64,000 bases of DNA from DUML01 sp050949905 (GTDB lineage Bacteria > Bacillota > Desulfitobacteriia > Desulfitobacteriales > Syntrophobotulaceae): NCBI GenBank assembly GCA_050949905.1, contig JBMNGP010000014.1, forward strand, positions 1-64,000, written 5' to 3'. A model generated the notes under the pieces. It had not been told where the DNA came from and made no database searches. It saw nothing but the letters and a program-made list of their open reading frames with translations. How positions within the stretch are numbered: the stretch's first letter is position 1; every line of letters starts with the position of its first letter. A program made the position numbers and the translations under genes. Shown here in pieces: positions 1 through 9,233 of the stretch.

Positions 1-1787
1 AAGAGGATAATCAAGAGATTACCAATTTCAATATTTCCGTAGGGGTAACCGAAAAATTTATGGAAGCGGTGGAGGCTGATCTGGAGTATGAGCTTATAGA
101 CCCGCATACGCGGGAAGTTGTCGGGAAATTGCCTGCCAGAGAGGTGTTTGCGAAGATTGTTGACCATGCCTGGCGCAACGGGGAACCGGGAATGGTATTT
201 CTGGATCGTTTAAACCGCGATAACCCTACACCAGAGGTAGGAAAGATCGAAGCAACAAACCCCTGCGGGGAACAGCCTCTACTTCCTAACGAAGCTTGTA
301 ATCTCGGCTCTATTAATCTGAAGCTGATGGTAACCGAACAGGAAGGTAAGGCTGCTGTTAACTGGGAAAGGTTATCAGCAGTCACAAGATTGGCTGTCCG
401 GTTTCTTGATAATGTTATTGATGCCAATCAATATCCCTTGGCCATCATTGACCAAATGGTTAGGAGCAACCGCAAAATTGGCTTAGGGGTAATGGGTTTT
501 GCCGACCTCCTAATACAGCTGAACATTCCCTATGCCTCAATGGAAGCTGTGGAATATGCCGAGAAGATAATGCGCTTTATCCGGACAGAGGCTCAGTTGG
601 AGTCGCAGCGCCTAGCTAAGGAGAGGGGAGTTTTTCCTAATTACCAGGGGTCAATTTATGACGGCAAGATAGAATTGAGAAATGCCACCCTTACAACCAT
701 TGCTCCTACCGGGACAATTTCTATGATCTGCGGTTCATCCAGCGGGGTCGAACCTCTTTTTGCCGTTGCCTATACCAAAACTGTTCTGGATGGAACCCCT
801 CTCGTGGAAGTGAACCCGCTTTTTGAAGAATATGCTAAAAGATATAACTTCTACTCAACGGAGTTAATGGCTCAAATCGCCAAGAAGGGCTCAGTAACCG
901 GGATTTCAGAGGTTCCGGACTGGGTTCAAGCCATTTTTTTGACCGCTCACGAAATTGAACCGGAGTGGCATATCCGGATTCAAGCTGCTTTCCAAAAATA
1001 TACCGATAACGCCGTATCCAAAACCATAAACTTTCCTCATTCCGCTACCCGGGAAGATGTTAGCAGAGCTTATTTTTTAGCATACGAGTTGGGCTGTAAA
1101 GGGATAACTGTCTACCGGGACGGCAGCAGAGAGGAACAAGTACTTTCGACAGGGACTGCCGGCAGTGCCGAGAGTGCAGGCAAAGCCGGGAATGACGGGA
1201 AAGCCCCTCAACCTAAGCCCCAGGCCAATACTATTGTACCCAGGCCCAGGCCTCCCGTAACAGTGGGGGTAACTGAGAAGATCAAGATTGGCTGCGGCAA
1301 CCTCTATGTCAGTGTCAATGCTGATGAACACAGTATCTGTGAAGTATTTACCAATACCGGTCGAGCCGGCGGCTGTGCTTCCCAATCGGAAGCCACAGCA
1401 CGTTTAATATCTATTGCTATGCGTTCCGGGATTGCTGTAGATGCCATTGTTGAGCAAATTAGGGGTATCCGCTGTCCTGCCTGCATTCGCCGGGAAGGAG
1501 TTAATGTCACCTCCTGTCCGGATGCTATTGCAAGAGTTATCAAAAAATATAAGGATATTGGCACCAACGGCAATTCGAACCTTACCCAAGGTCAGGACAG
1601 CCAACCGACGGAGCATATAGCTAAAATGGTCTTTCCGTCAGGCCTGGGAAAAGCGGAGCAAGCCGTAATCAAGAAAGCGCATGCCGGAGTGGCTATTGAT
1701 GACGCCTGCCCGGAATGCGGCAAGCCTATTAATCATGAAAGCGGATGTGTGGTCTGCGTTTATTGCGGCTATTCCAAGTGCGGTTAA
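1..1787 (+). CDS. nrdJ: adenosylcobalamin-dependent (class II) ribonucleoside-diphosphate reductase, C-terminal part
   Basis: Reduces ribonucleotides to deoxyribonucleotides with a B12 radical, so it works without oxygen. The reading frame is open from the first base of the window (codons in phase from base 3, reading EDNQEITNFNISVGVTEKFM), so the true start lies upstream. Visible family features are NPCGEQPLLPNEACNLGSIN in the catalytic barrel, the phosphate-binding stretch APTGTISMICGSSSGVEP, and a long cysteine-rich tail ending CPECGKPINHESGC..CVYCGYSKC, typical of the vitamin B12-dependent NrdJ form, whose terminal cysteines relay reducing power. A low-complexity Ala/Gly/Pro linker sits around 1,150-1,260. 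The 3' part alone is about 590 codons. Its partner genes cannot be seen. Confidence 0.93.
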   Translation, partial: EDNQEITNFNISVGVTEKFMEAVEADLEYELIDPHTREVVGKLPAREVFAKIVDHAWRNGEPGMVFLDRLNRDNPTPEVGKIEATNPCGEQPLLPNEACNLGSINLKLMVTEQEGKAAVNWERLSAVTRLAVRFLDNVIDANQYPLAIIDQMVRSNRKIGLGVMGFADLLIQLNIPYASMEAVEYAEKIMRFIRTEAQLESQRLAKERGVFPNYQGSIYDGKIELRNATLTTIAPTGTISMICGSSSGVEPLFAVAYTKTVLDGTPLVEVNPLFEEYAKRYNFYSTELMAQIAKKGSVTGISEVPDWVQAIFLTAHEIEPEWHIRIQAAFQKYTDNAVSKTINFPHSATREDVSRAYFLAYELGCKGITVYRDGSREEQVLSTGTAGSAESAGKAGNDGKAPQPKPQANTIVPRPRPPVTVGVTEKIKIGCGNLYVSVNADEHSICEVFTNTGRAGGCASQSEATARLISIAMRSGIAVDAIVEQIRGIRCPACIRREGVNVTSCPDAIARVIKKYKDIGTNGNSNLTQGQDSQPTEHIAKMVFPSGLGKAEQAVIKKAHAGVAIDDACPECGKPINHESGCVVCVYCGYSKCG

Positions 1788-1869
1788 GGAAACTTTCTTC
1801 TTTGCCGTCCACAAAAATCGAATAATGAAGGCTTTCCCCCCATAAATATTGACGAAAGGGGGAAAAGCC

Positions 1870-2643
1870 ATGTCCAATACTTTTAAGTTTTACCGGAGAG
1901 AAAAGAGGCTTAAATTATTTCATAGAAATACTCTGGCTTTAATTGCGGTAGTTTTATGTTTGGCCTTAGCTGGCGGCAAATACCTTCATGACCGGCAAAT
2001 TAAGGAGATTTCTAAGGATGCCCCCAGCTGGAGCTGGGTTTTAGGCGGCAAAGCGATTACGATTGATGCCGGCCACGGCGGTGTTGATCCTGGAGCTGTT
2101 GGGCTAAACAATACCTTGGAAAAAGACGTTAATTTAGAAATCTCCAAAAGGCTTCATGTTTTGTTTACCCAGGCCGGTTGTAAAGTAATGATGTTAAGAG
2201 AAGAGGATCGTGATTTTGGGACATCTTCGAAGCTTTTACAGAGAAAGCGGGAAGATCTGGCCGCCAGGATTCAAATGGCCATGGATTCTCATGCCGATAT
2301 TTATCTTAGTATTCATGCCAACAGTTTCCCTGATCAAAGGCAGTATGGACCTCAGGTCTTTTATCATCCAAACTCGTCTGAAGGAAAACTTCTGGCCGAA
2401 AGTATTCAAGCCAGCCTTAATAAACTAAGCACTAAAAAAAGAGTTGCCAAAGCCAATCAGAGCTATTTCATCTTAAAAAATACGGACATGGTAGCTGTGA
2501 CCGTAGAAGTGGGCTTTTTATCCAACCCTGAAGAAGAAGCTAAGCTCGAGCAGGCCGAGTATCAACAAAAAATAGCTATGGCAATTTTTGAAGGAGTCGG
2601 CAATTATGTGTTGGATGTCAAACCTGTGGTGAGTGATGATTAA
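1870..2643 (+). CDS. cwlD: N-acetylmuramoyl-L-alanine amidase, CwlD type
   Basis: Zinc amidase that removes the peptide side chain from muramic acid; in spore formers CwlD does this as the first step of making muramic-delta-lactam in cortex peptidoglycan. The 257-residue product has an N-terminal membrane anchor (residues about 20-38) and one Amidase_3 domain: the zinc histidine in DAGHGG (about 67-71), a glutamate in LEKDVNLEIS, SIHANSF with the second histidine, and the catalytic-glutamate block VEVGFLSNP. I chose ATG 1870 because AAAGGGGG ends 7 bases upstream; an in-frame TTG at 1849 has no ribosome site. It stands alone, followed by a terminator. Its presence is the main evidence for an endospore former. 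Confidence 0.88.
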   Translation: MSNTFKFYRREKRLKLFHRNTLALIAVVLCLALAGGKYLHDRQIKEISKDAPSWSWVLGGKAITIDAGHGGVDPGAVGLNNTLEKDVNLEISKRLHVLFTQAGCKVMMLREEDRDFGTSSKLLQRKREDLAARIQMAMDSHADIYLSIHANSFPDQRQYGPQVFYHPNSSEGKLLAESIQASLNKLSTKKRVAKANQSYFILKNTDMVAVTVEVGFLSNPEEEAKLEQAEYQQKIAMAIFEGVGNYVLDVKPVVSDD

Positions 2644-2708
2644 ATCGCAATAATAGCACTGTCATACCTTTAACAATTAAAGGAAGCTTAAATAGCAGGA
2701 AGTTCGAT

Positions 2709-2750
2709 AAATATACCGAATTATTAAATAAGATTATTCGGTATATTTTC
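2709..2750 (+). terminator. intrinsic terminator after cwlD
   Basis: A perfect 13-bp inverted repeat (AAATATACCGAAT at 2709-2721 and its complement at 2736-2748, 14-base loop) runs into TTTTC. It is AT-rich but sits where the cwlD transcript should end. Confidence 0.6.
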
Positions 2751-2784
2751 TTCTCAAAAATAGATGGAATATGGGGACAGTAAG

Positions 2785-3951
2785 ATGGAACATCAGAAGC
2801 TAAAAATATTGAAAACAGCAGACTCCTTACTGCCTGGGATCTGGGGCTTAGCCAGAGAAATAGGCCTTCATCCGGAGGAAGGTTATCAGGAGTATTTAGC
2901 TTCAGAACTGCTCACCGGTTATCTGAAAGCCAAGGGTTTTACGGTGGAAATGCCTTTGGCCGGGATGGCTACGGCTTTTTTTGCTCGCTTCAGGGGGAAA
3001 GAGGCTGGGGTGAGGATTGCTTATTTAGCTGAATATGACGCCTTGCCGGATATTGGGCATGGTTGCGGGCATAATCTTATTGGGGCAGCAAGTGTAGGAG
3101 CGGCAGCTATCCTTAGCACTCTGCCTAATCTGAAAGGGGAAATTATAGTCATAGGGAGCCCTGCCGAGGAAACCAGCGGAGCCAAAGTTGCTCTGGCCGA
3201 AGCAGGGATTTTTCAGGATATTGATACGGCTCTGATGTTTCATCCCGGAAGCTGTAATGTCCCCGAAATATCGAGTCTCGCTTTGGATGCGATCGAAGTC
3301 TCTTTTCATGGGCGCTCCTCTCATATGGCGGTTTCGGACAACATCGGAGTTAATGCTTTGGAAGCTCTGATTAATCTTTTTGGGAAGGTCAATAAAATCA
3401 AGCGCCGCCTAGCGAGAGATGAAAGAATTGACGGAATTATTATCCAGGGAGGCAAATCACCCAATATTGTACCGGATCTGGCCGTTGCCAGGTTTTATCT
3501 GCGAGCAGGTAAGCGAGCAAATCTTAATAAGGTTCGCGAGAAGTTTTTGGAATGTGCCCACAAGGCTGCCGCAGAGGTGCGGGCTCAAATGAGCTGGCGT
3601 TTTTATGAATTTTCTTATCATGAAATGAAAACAAACAGCTCCTTAGCCAAAAGCTTTCGAGATAACCTTCTCCGTTTAGGGGTGAAAGACATTGAGCCTC
3701 CTCAAACTATGTTAGGGTCTGTCGATATGGGTAATGTCAGTCAGCTTGTTCCGTCGTTGCATGCTTACCTCCGGCTGGGCAATGGGGTTTATATACCTCA
3801 CACTGTTGAGTTTGCCCAAAGGACTCTTTCCAGGGAAGGGGAAAATGTTTTATCTTTAGCTGTTAGAGCCTTATCCTTAACCGGTTACGATGTGCTTACG
3901 GATGAAAGGCTGCAGGAGAAGATTAAGCGGGACTTCCGGCGGGATAATTAG
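2785..3951 (+). CDS. M20 family metallo-amidohydrolase (AbgB-like)
   Basis: Probable cytoplasmic dinuclear-zinc amidohydrolase of the M20/AbgB branch, which cleaves amide bonds such as those of p-aminobenzoyl-glutamate or N-acyl amino acids; the real substrate cannot be told. The 388-residue product has the metal-binding block EYDALPDIGHGCGHNLIG, the catalytic PAEETSGAK, and a dimerisation insert starting near SFHGRSSHMA. ATG 2785 is preferred over ATG 2764 because GGGGA ends 7 bases before it. It is a single gene between two terminators, directly upstream of the arginine genes, though nothing shows that it belongs to that pathway. Confidence 0.8.
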   Translation: MEHQKLKILKTADSLLPGIWGLAREIGLHPEEGYQEYLASELLTGYLKAKGFTVEMPLAGMATAFFARFRGKEAGVRIAYLAEYDALPDIGHGCGHNLIGAASVGAAAILSTLPNLKGEIIVIGSPAEETSGAKVALAEAGIFQDIDTALMFHPGSCNVPEISSLALDAIEVSFHGRSSHMAVSDNIGVNALEALINLFGKVNKIKRRLARDERIDGIIIQGGKSPNIVPDLAVARFYLRAGKRANLNKVREKFLECAHKAAAEVRAQMSWRFYEFSYHEMKTNSSLAKSFRDNLLRLGVKDIEPPQTMLGSVDMGNVSQLVPSLHAYLRLGNGVYIPHTVEFAQRTLSREGENVLSLAVRALSLTGYDVLTDERLQEKIKRDFRRDN

Positions 3952-4177
3952 ACTTAAGCTTTACAATCCAGATTATCTTTAACTTTATAAATATTAATGT
4001 TTATTAATTTTACTTGATATTCATAAAACGCTTGACGGTAACTTAGAATATTTATTGGAAAATTTGAAGGACATTGGGAGTTGATTTAATCCAATATAGA
4101 TGGCTTAATCATTCAAATCCCAGATACTGAATATAATATTTAGAGTAACGAGGGGTTAAATAAAATACCTGCATTGG

Positions 4178-4211
4178 TAAGGCTGGCAAGTCAAAGTCAG
4201 CCTTATTTTTG
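4178..4211 (+). terminator. intrinsic terminator upstream of argC
   Basis: AAGGCTG at 4179-4185 pairs with CAGCCTT at 4198-4204 (10 bp including a G-T pair), then ATTTTTGG. It isolates the arg operon from the M20 gene. The stretch 3952-4177 is AT-rich and I see no gene in it. Confidence 0.7.
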
Positions 4212-4315
4212 GTGTAATTTTTTTAGGCGGTATGGTTGGTTGAAGAAAACAGTTTTATGGTTGAAGAAAATCGTTTTAAAGAGGCAATCCTAAGAAAAAA
4301 AGATGGTTAAAATAG

Positions 4316-4344
4316 TTGAATAAATATGCACAAAAACGTATAAT
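4316..4344 (+). promoter_or_regulatory. argC promoter with overlapping ARG box (ArgR/AhrC operator)
   Basis: TTGAAT (4316-4321), a 17-base spacer and TATAAT (4339-4344) make a good sigma-A promoter. An ARG-box match, TGAATAAATATGCA (4317-4330), begins at the second base of the -35 element, so bound ArgR would block RNA polymerase. The box fits the Bacillus/E. coli half-site pattern (TGAAT...ATKCA). The same geometry is seen upstream of argF. Confidence 0.8.
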
Positions 4345-4412
4345 TATAAATAAATCTTTTGACCAAGGGTAAAAAGCAAGAATAAATCTGATACGAAAGC
4401 AGGGAATTGAGA

Positions 4413-5444
4413 ATGGGCATTAAGGTGGGAATCTTAGGAGCAACCGGCTATACAGGACAGGAACTGCTGCGTTTGCTGAATATTCATCCGGAGGCTACTG
4501 TTGTCTATTTAGGTACATCTAGTTCCGCCGGGAAGAATCTGGCGACAATTTATCCGCACTTAAGTTTCAATGATTACCTTTTGGAAGATGAAGAGAATGT
4601 TCCTGATGTTGATGTTTTATTTATGGCTTTGCCACATGGAATAGCTGCAGCCAGAGCTGAGAGCCTCCTTAGAAGAGGGATTAAAATCATTGATTTAGGT
4701 GCTGATTTCCGGCTTGTTGACTACCGAGTTTATGAACAGTGGTACAAGACTAAACATGCCGCTCCTCAAGTTCTGGCGCAAGCTGTTTATGGCCTGCCGG
4801 AACTCTACAGAGCGGATATTGCCGGGAAATCACTGGTAGCAAATCCGGGCTGTTACCCGACAGCATCTCTTTTAGCTCTGGTACCCCTCTTAAAGGCGGG
4901 ATTATTGCAAAAAGACAGTATTATTATTGACGCCAAGTCCGGAGTATCCGGAGCCGGGCGTGGAATAAACCTTAGTGTCCACTACTCGGAAGTAAATGAA
5001 AATTTTAAAGCCTACGGAGTCGGGGTGCATAGGCATACCCCGGAGATTGAGCAGCAACTCACAAAAGTCGCCGGCACAGAAGTGCTTATTAATTTCACGC
5101 CTCATCTGGTGCCCATGACCAGAGGAATTTTAGCTACGATCTACGCTCAGGTTAAAAGCGGAACAGATGAGGATGCTTTAAGAAGGTGCTGGCAGGAAGC
5201 ATACGCGGAAGAACCTTTTGTGCATGTTTTGCCGGAGGATACCTGGCCGCAGACCAAGTACGCTTATGGCAGCAACCATGCTTTTCTTCAGTTAAAATTT
5301 GATCAAAGAACGGGCAGGGTTATTCTGGTCTCAGTCATTGATAACCTGGTTAAAGGGGCTTCCGGTCAAGCAGTGCAAAATATGAATATCCTTTTTGGAC
5401 TGCCGGAAACAACAGGCCTGCACATGAACGCCCTTTGGCCCTGA
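4413..5444 (+). CDS. argC: N-acetyl-gamma-glutamyl-phosphate reductase
   Basis: Third step of arginine synthesis: NADPH-dependent reduction of N-acetylglutamyl phosphate to the semialdehyde. The 343-residue product starts with the dinucleotide-binding GATGYTG (residues 9-15) and has the catalytic cysteine in NPGCYPT (Cys147), followed by the substrate-binding stretch SGVSGAGR and a conserved HRHTPEIEQ. ATG 4413 was taken because AGGGA lies 7 bases upstream; the TTG six bases earlier is worse placed. First gene of argC-argJ-argB-argD, driven by the ARG-box promoter at 4316, so arginine repression is expected. Length is normal for the family. Confidence 0.95.
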   Translation: MGIKVGILGATGYTGQELLRLLNIHPEATVVYLGTSSSAGKNLATIYPHLSFNDYLLEDEENVPDVDVLFMALPHGIAAARAESLLRRGIKIIDLGADFRLVDYRVYEQWYKTKHAAPQVLAQAVYGLPELYRADIAGKSLVANPGCYPTASLLALVPLLKAGLLQKDSIIIDAKSGVSGAGRGINLSVHYSEVNENFKAYGVGVHRHTPEIEQQLTKVAGTEVLINFTPHLVPMTRGILATIYAQVKSGTDEDALRRCWQEAYAEEPFVHVLPEDTWPQTKYAYGSNHAFLQLKFDQRTGRVILVSVIDNLVKGASGQAVQNMNILFGLPETTGLHMNALWP

Positions 5445-5514
5445 TCTAGACATGATGTTCGAGGTTTAAAGTTCTCAAGGCGCGATGATCGATTATGGGT
5501 GGGATAGAAGAAGG

Positions 5515-5600
5515 GTGGGACAGAAGAACCGTCCCCTTGTCCCACTGAAGAACCGTCCCCTTGTTCCACCCTTGTCCCACCTCCCGGTCCCCTTGTCCCG
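5515..5600. repeat. cluster of GGGACAAGGGGACGGTTC-type short repeats
   Basis: Two near-identical 23-base copies (5523-5545 and 5547-5569) plus two partial copies (5570-5580, 5583-5600) lie between argC and argJ. GTGGGACA at 5515-5522 and TGTCCCAC at 5538-5545 form an inverted pair, so the first copy can fold into a hairpin. The arrangement resembles dispersed REP-like extragenic repeats. A fragment of the same word is at 32,901. Confidence 0.6.
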
Positions 5601-5653
5601 AACAAAGTTCGAGTCTTGGTGATCTCCAGAAGAAAGAAACGGAGGAAATGAAA

Positions 5654-6903
5654 ATGTCCAGTACTATGTCTCCTTGGCAGCAAATCGAAGGTGGAATTGC
5701 GGCACCCAGAGGTTTTTATGCCAGTGGAGTTAAAGCCGGTATCAAACACACGGAAAAATATGATGTTGCCTTGATCCTGTCTGCTGTTCCGGCGAGTGCC
5801 GCCGGAGTGTTTACCCGGAACTTAGTTAAAGCACATCCCTTGGTGCTTACGGAAAGGCATCTGCAAAAGGGTACAGCTCAAGCAGTAGTCGTGAACAGCG
5901 GAAACGCCAACGCTTGTATGGGTGAGATTGGGGAGCGGGCAGCCTTAGAAATGGCTCGGATTACTGCGGAAGAATTAAGCTTGGATTTAGAAGACGTCTT
6001 AGTATCTTCTACCGGTGTTATTGGCCAGGAGCTGCCCCTTGACAGGGTTAGCCCGGGGATCAGGAAAGCGGCTCAGGAAGTGAGATCTTTAGCAGGCAGA
6101 GAAGATAGGAATCTGAAAGCTCAGCAGGCCCACCGGGCAGCCTTGGCCATTTTAACGACCGACACTGCCGTTAAAGAATTGGCTCTGGAATTGAAATGTG
6201 CCGGGGGCTCAATAAAACTGGGGATAATGGCTAAAGGCTCGGGTATGATTCATCCCAATATGGGAACCATGCTGTGTTTTATCACTACAGATGCTCAGGT
6301 CGAGGCTTCTACCCTTAAGGAACTGCTGTGGGCTGCTACCGAGGAAAGCTTTAATATGGTCTCGGTAGACGGTGACACGAGCACTAACGACATGGTGGTG
6401 GCTTTGGCCAACGGCCGGTCCGGGATTGAACCCCAAGGTGCGGATTGGGAAAATTTTTCTGCCATGTTTAAAGAAGCCTGCTCGTGCCATGGCCATAGCC
6501 ATCGCCAAGGATGGGGAAGGAGCCAGCAAATTTCTGGAGATTAAGGTAACAGGCTCCAAATCTTTGGCAGGATGCCCGCAAGATAGCCCGCAGTATCTGT
6601 TCTTCCAGCTTGGTTAAGGCAGCAATGTACGGCCGGGATGCCAACTGGGGCAGAATCCTGGCGGCGGCCGGCTACTCGGGTGCAGATTTTAATCCCCGGC
6701 GCGCCGACATTTATCTTTGCGGCCTGCAGGTTGCTGCTGCCGGGCAGGGTTTGAAATTCTCGGAAGAAGAAGCGCTGCAACGCTTGCAGCATAAAGATAT
6801 TTTAATCGAGATCAGGCTGCAGGACGGCGATTATCAGGCTACAGCCTGGGGGTGTGATTTAACCCATAAGTATGTTGACATTAATGCTAATTATCGGACG
6901 TAA
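5654..6903 (+). pseudogene. argJ: glutamate N-acetyltransferase/amino-acid acetyltransferase, two frameshifts
   Basis: Bifunctional enzyme that recycles acetyl groups from N-acetylornithine to glutamate. From ATG 5654 (GGAGG 8 bases upstream) the frame reads a normal ArgJ through the self-cleavage region KGSGMIHPNMGTML (cleavage expected before Thr205) to about base 6487. There one extra base moves the frame into AIAIAKDGEGASKFLEIKVTG, and a second extra base at about 6570 moves it into DARKIARSICSSSLVKAAM and on to a normal C-terminus at 6903. Both shifts are +1 and do not cancel. With both bases removed, the product is about 415 residues, the family length. The large subunit would be truncated and nonfunctional if the shifts are real; sequencing error is equally likely. 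Confidence 0.88.
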
Positions 6904-6961
6904 ATACCAGGGACAAACACGAGGGTAAAAGTGAGTACAAATTCAAGAATAGTTGTTAGAA

Positions 6962-7011
6962 AATAGTTATTATAAATTGTTATAAAAATAGTTGTTATAA
7001 ATTGTTATAAA
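6962..7011. repeat. 25-bp tandem duplication before argB
   Basis: Two back-to-back 25-base copies (6962-6986, 6987-7011) differ at one position. They are very AT-rich (TTATAAATTGTTATAAA) and lie about 30 bases upstream of argB, between argJ and argB. Confidence 0.75.
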
Positions 7012-7041
7012 ATAAGAGAAGCACGGAAGAAGGGAAAGTGG

Positions 7042-7947
7042 ATGATGAGTTCAGCTGCGCAAGGTTTAAGCAATTTGGATAAAGCCAATATTTTGATTGA
7101 AGCCCTGCCCTATATCCAGAAGTTTTCCGGGTCAACCGTGGTCATTAAATACGGCGGCCATGCCATGATAGACCAGGCCTTAAAAGAAAAGGTCATGCTG
7201 GATATTCTCCTGCTCCATACCGTAGGTATCAGGCCGGTCATTGTCCATGGCGGGGGTCCGGAAATTAACGCTATGCTGAAAAGAGTGGGCAAAGAGAGCA
7301 CTTTTATTCAGGGTTTAAGGGTTACGGATAAAGAGACCATGGAAATTGCTGCTATGGTTCTGGTAGGCAAACTTAATACCGAGATTGTCTCCATGCTTAA
7401 TGCTTTTGGGGGCAAGGCTGTGGGCTTAAGCGGCCAGGATGCCCGTCTTCTGCTAGCTGATAAAAAGCCCATGAAGCTGGAGAATAAAGACGGGCTTGTG
7501 GAAGAAGTGGACTTAGGTTATGTAGGCCAGATCAAGAAAGTCACTCCCGGCATTCTCACCAGCCTTTTGGACCAGGGCTATATTCCGGTTATTTCTCCCG
7601 TAGCCGGTGGTGAAAACGGTGAAAACTATAATGTTAATGCCGATACTGCCGCCGGGATTTTGGCCGGGGCGCTTCAAGCCGATAAATTCTTGCTCTTGAC
7701 GGATGTCAAAGGAGTCCTCCGGGACATCCATGACCCGGATTCCTTAATATCGGTTATTGCCCGCAGTGAAGTTCCCGCTATGCTTAAGGAAGGAGTCTTG
7801 CAAGGCGGGATGATTCCCAAAGTGGAATGTGCCGTTAATGCTTTGGAACAAGGTGTGGGGACAGTTCACATTATTGATGGCAGGCAGCCGCATGCTATAT
7901 TATTGGAACTCTTCACCGATGGTGGCATTGGTACCATGATAGAATAA
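7042..7947 (+). CDS. argB: acetylglutamate kinase
   Basis: Phosphorylates N-acetylglutamate, the second and often arginine-inhibited step of arginine synthesis. The 301-residue protein shows the amino-acid kinase fold: KYGGHAM near the N-terminus (about residue 36), VHGGGPEIN for substrate and phosphate binding, GLSGQDA, and the nucleotide-binding VLTDVKG-like block LLLTDVKGVL. ATG 7042 has AGGG 7 bases upstream; ATG 7045 is also possible. The N-terminal helix before the kinase core is of the sort found in arginine-sensitive hexameric enzymes, which is an inference. Third gene of the arg operon, 138 bases after argJ. Confidence 0.94.
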   Translation: MMSSAAQGLSNLDKANILIEALPYIQKFSGSTVVIKYGGHAMIDQALKEKVMLDILLLHTVGIRPVIVHGGGPEINAMLKRVGKESTFIQGLRVTDKETMEIAAMVLVGKLNTEIVSMLNAFGGKAVGLSGQDARLLLADKKPMKLENKDGLVEEVDLGYVGQIKKVTPGILTSLLDQGYIPVISPVAGGENGENYNVNADTAAGILAGALQADKFLLLTDVKGVLRDIHDPDSLISVIARSEVPAMLKEGVLQGGMIPKVECAVNALEQGVGTVHIIDGRQPHAILLELFTDGGIGTMIE

Positions 7948-8014
7948 ATTTGCATGCAAATTTTAATGTGCATTTGCTCGAGATAGTCTAAAACCGGAAA
8001 GGTGAACGATAGAG

Positions 8015-9220
8015 ATGAATAAAGAATTAAATAGTAGTGAACTTATAGCTTTGGGCAAAGCAAAAGTGATGAATACCTATAACAGGCTGCCAATGGCCTT
8101 AGTGAAAGGTTGCGGCGCCTGGGTCTGGGATAGCGAAGGCCGTAAGTATTTGGACTTTGTGACTGGATTGGCTGTAAATTCCTTAGGGCATTCTCACCCG
8201 GAGATTGTCGAGGTTATAAAAGAACAGGCGGAAAAGATTCTGCATTCCTCCAATCTTTATTGGATTCCGGAGCAGGTGAAGTTAGCGGAGATGTTAACAG
8301 CCCATTCTTTTGCTGATAAAGTCTTTTTCTGCAACAGTGGGGCGGAGGCTAATGAAGGTGCCCTGAAGCTGGCCCGCAAGTATGCAAAGGATAACTACGG
8401 TGAAGATAAATATGAGATTATCTCCCTGAAAAATTCCTTTCACGGCCGGACCCTTGCTACCTTGACCGCTACGGGACAGGTTAAATATCAGAAAGGCTTT
8501 GAACCGCTGCCGGCAGGTTTTTCCTATGTGGAAATTAATAATTCTGAGGAACTTAAGAAAGCCATTAACCCAAAAACAGCGGCTGTCCTTATTGAGCCTA
8601 TTCAGGGTGAAGGCGGGGTTTACCCGGTTGCGCAAGAGTACATCCAAGAGGTTAGAGAATTATGTAATCGCAGCGGAGCACTTTTAATTTTTGATGAAGT
8701 ACAGTGTGGAATGGGCCGGACGGGTAAGTTATTTGCCCATGAGTGGCTGGGAGTAACTCCGGACATCATGACTTTGGCAAAAGCCCTTGGCAATGGTGTT
8801 CCTATTGGAGCAGTTTTAGCCACGGAGCAAGTGGCCGCCGCCTTTGAGCCGGGTAACCATGCTTCGACCTTTGGCGGCAATTACTTGGCTATGGCCGTAG
8901 GCTGCAAGGTTATGGAGATTATGACCGGAGAAGGTTTCCTGGAAGAAGTAACAGCCAAGGGAGAATACTTGCAAGCCAAATTGCAGGAGCTGGCCTCAAA
9001 ATATAAGCTTGAAGCCCAAGTCCGGGGCAAGGGTATGATGCTTGGGCTGCCAGTGGGTAAGAAGGCCCCGGCAATTGTGGATAAATGCCGGGAGCAGGGC
9101 TTGCTGATTAATTGTGTGGCCGGAGAAATTCTCCGCTTCCTCCCCCCGCTGGTCGTAACCAGAAGTGAAATTGATCAGGCGCTTAAGGTATTGGAGGAGG
9201 CTTTGGCGGAGTGCTGCTAG
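8015..9220 (+). CDS. argD: acetylornithine aminotransferase
   Basis: PLP-dependent enzyme that converts N-acetylglutamate semialdehyde to N-acetylornithine using glutamate as amino donor. The 401-residue product has the class III aminotransferase landmarks: FCNSGAEANEGALKLARKY, FHGRTLATLTATGQ, FDEVQCGMGRTGKLFA, and the PLP lysine in TLAKALGNGVPIGA. The start at ATG 8015 follows GGAAAGGTGA. It ends the first arginine cluster. Subfamily separation from ornithine or succinylornithine aminotransferase rests on the operon context with argC, argJ and argB. Confidence 0.93.
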   Translation: MNKELNSSELIALGKAKVMNTYNRLPMALVKGCGAWVWDSEGRKYLDFVTGLAVNSLGHSHPEIVEVIKEQAEKILHSSNLYWIPEQVKLAEMLTAHSFADKVFFCNSGAEANEGALKLARKYAKDNYGEDKYEIISLKNSFHGRTLATLTATGQVKYQKGFEPLPAGFSYVEINNSEELKKAINPKTAAVLIEPIQGEGGVYPVAQEYIQEVRELCNRSGALLIFDEVQCGMGRTGKLFAHEWLGVTPDIMTLAKALGNGVPIGAVLATEQVAAAFEPGNHASTFGGNYLAMAVGCKVMEIMTGEGFLEEVTAKGEYLQAKLQELASKYKLEAQVRGKGMMLGLPVGKKAPAIVDKCREQGLLINCVAGEILRFLPPLVVTRSEIDQALKVLEEALAECC

Positions 9221-9233
9221 CAGTCTAATGTTG

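Noticed and set aside
5366..5749. 127-residue minus-strand frame
   Set aside because: Antisense to argC/argJ and built mostly from the REP-like repeats.
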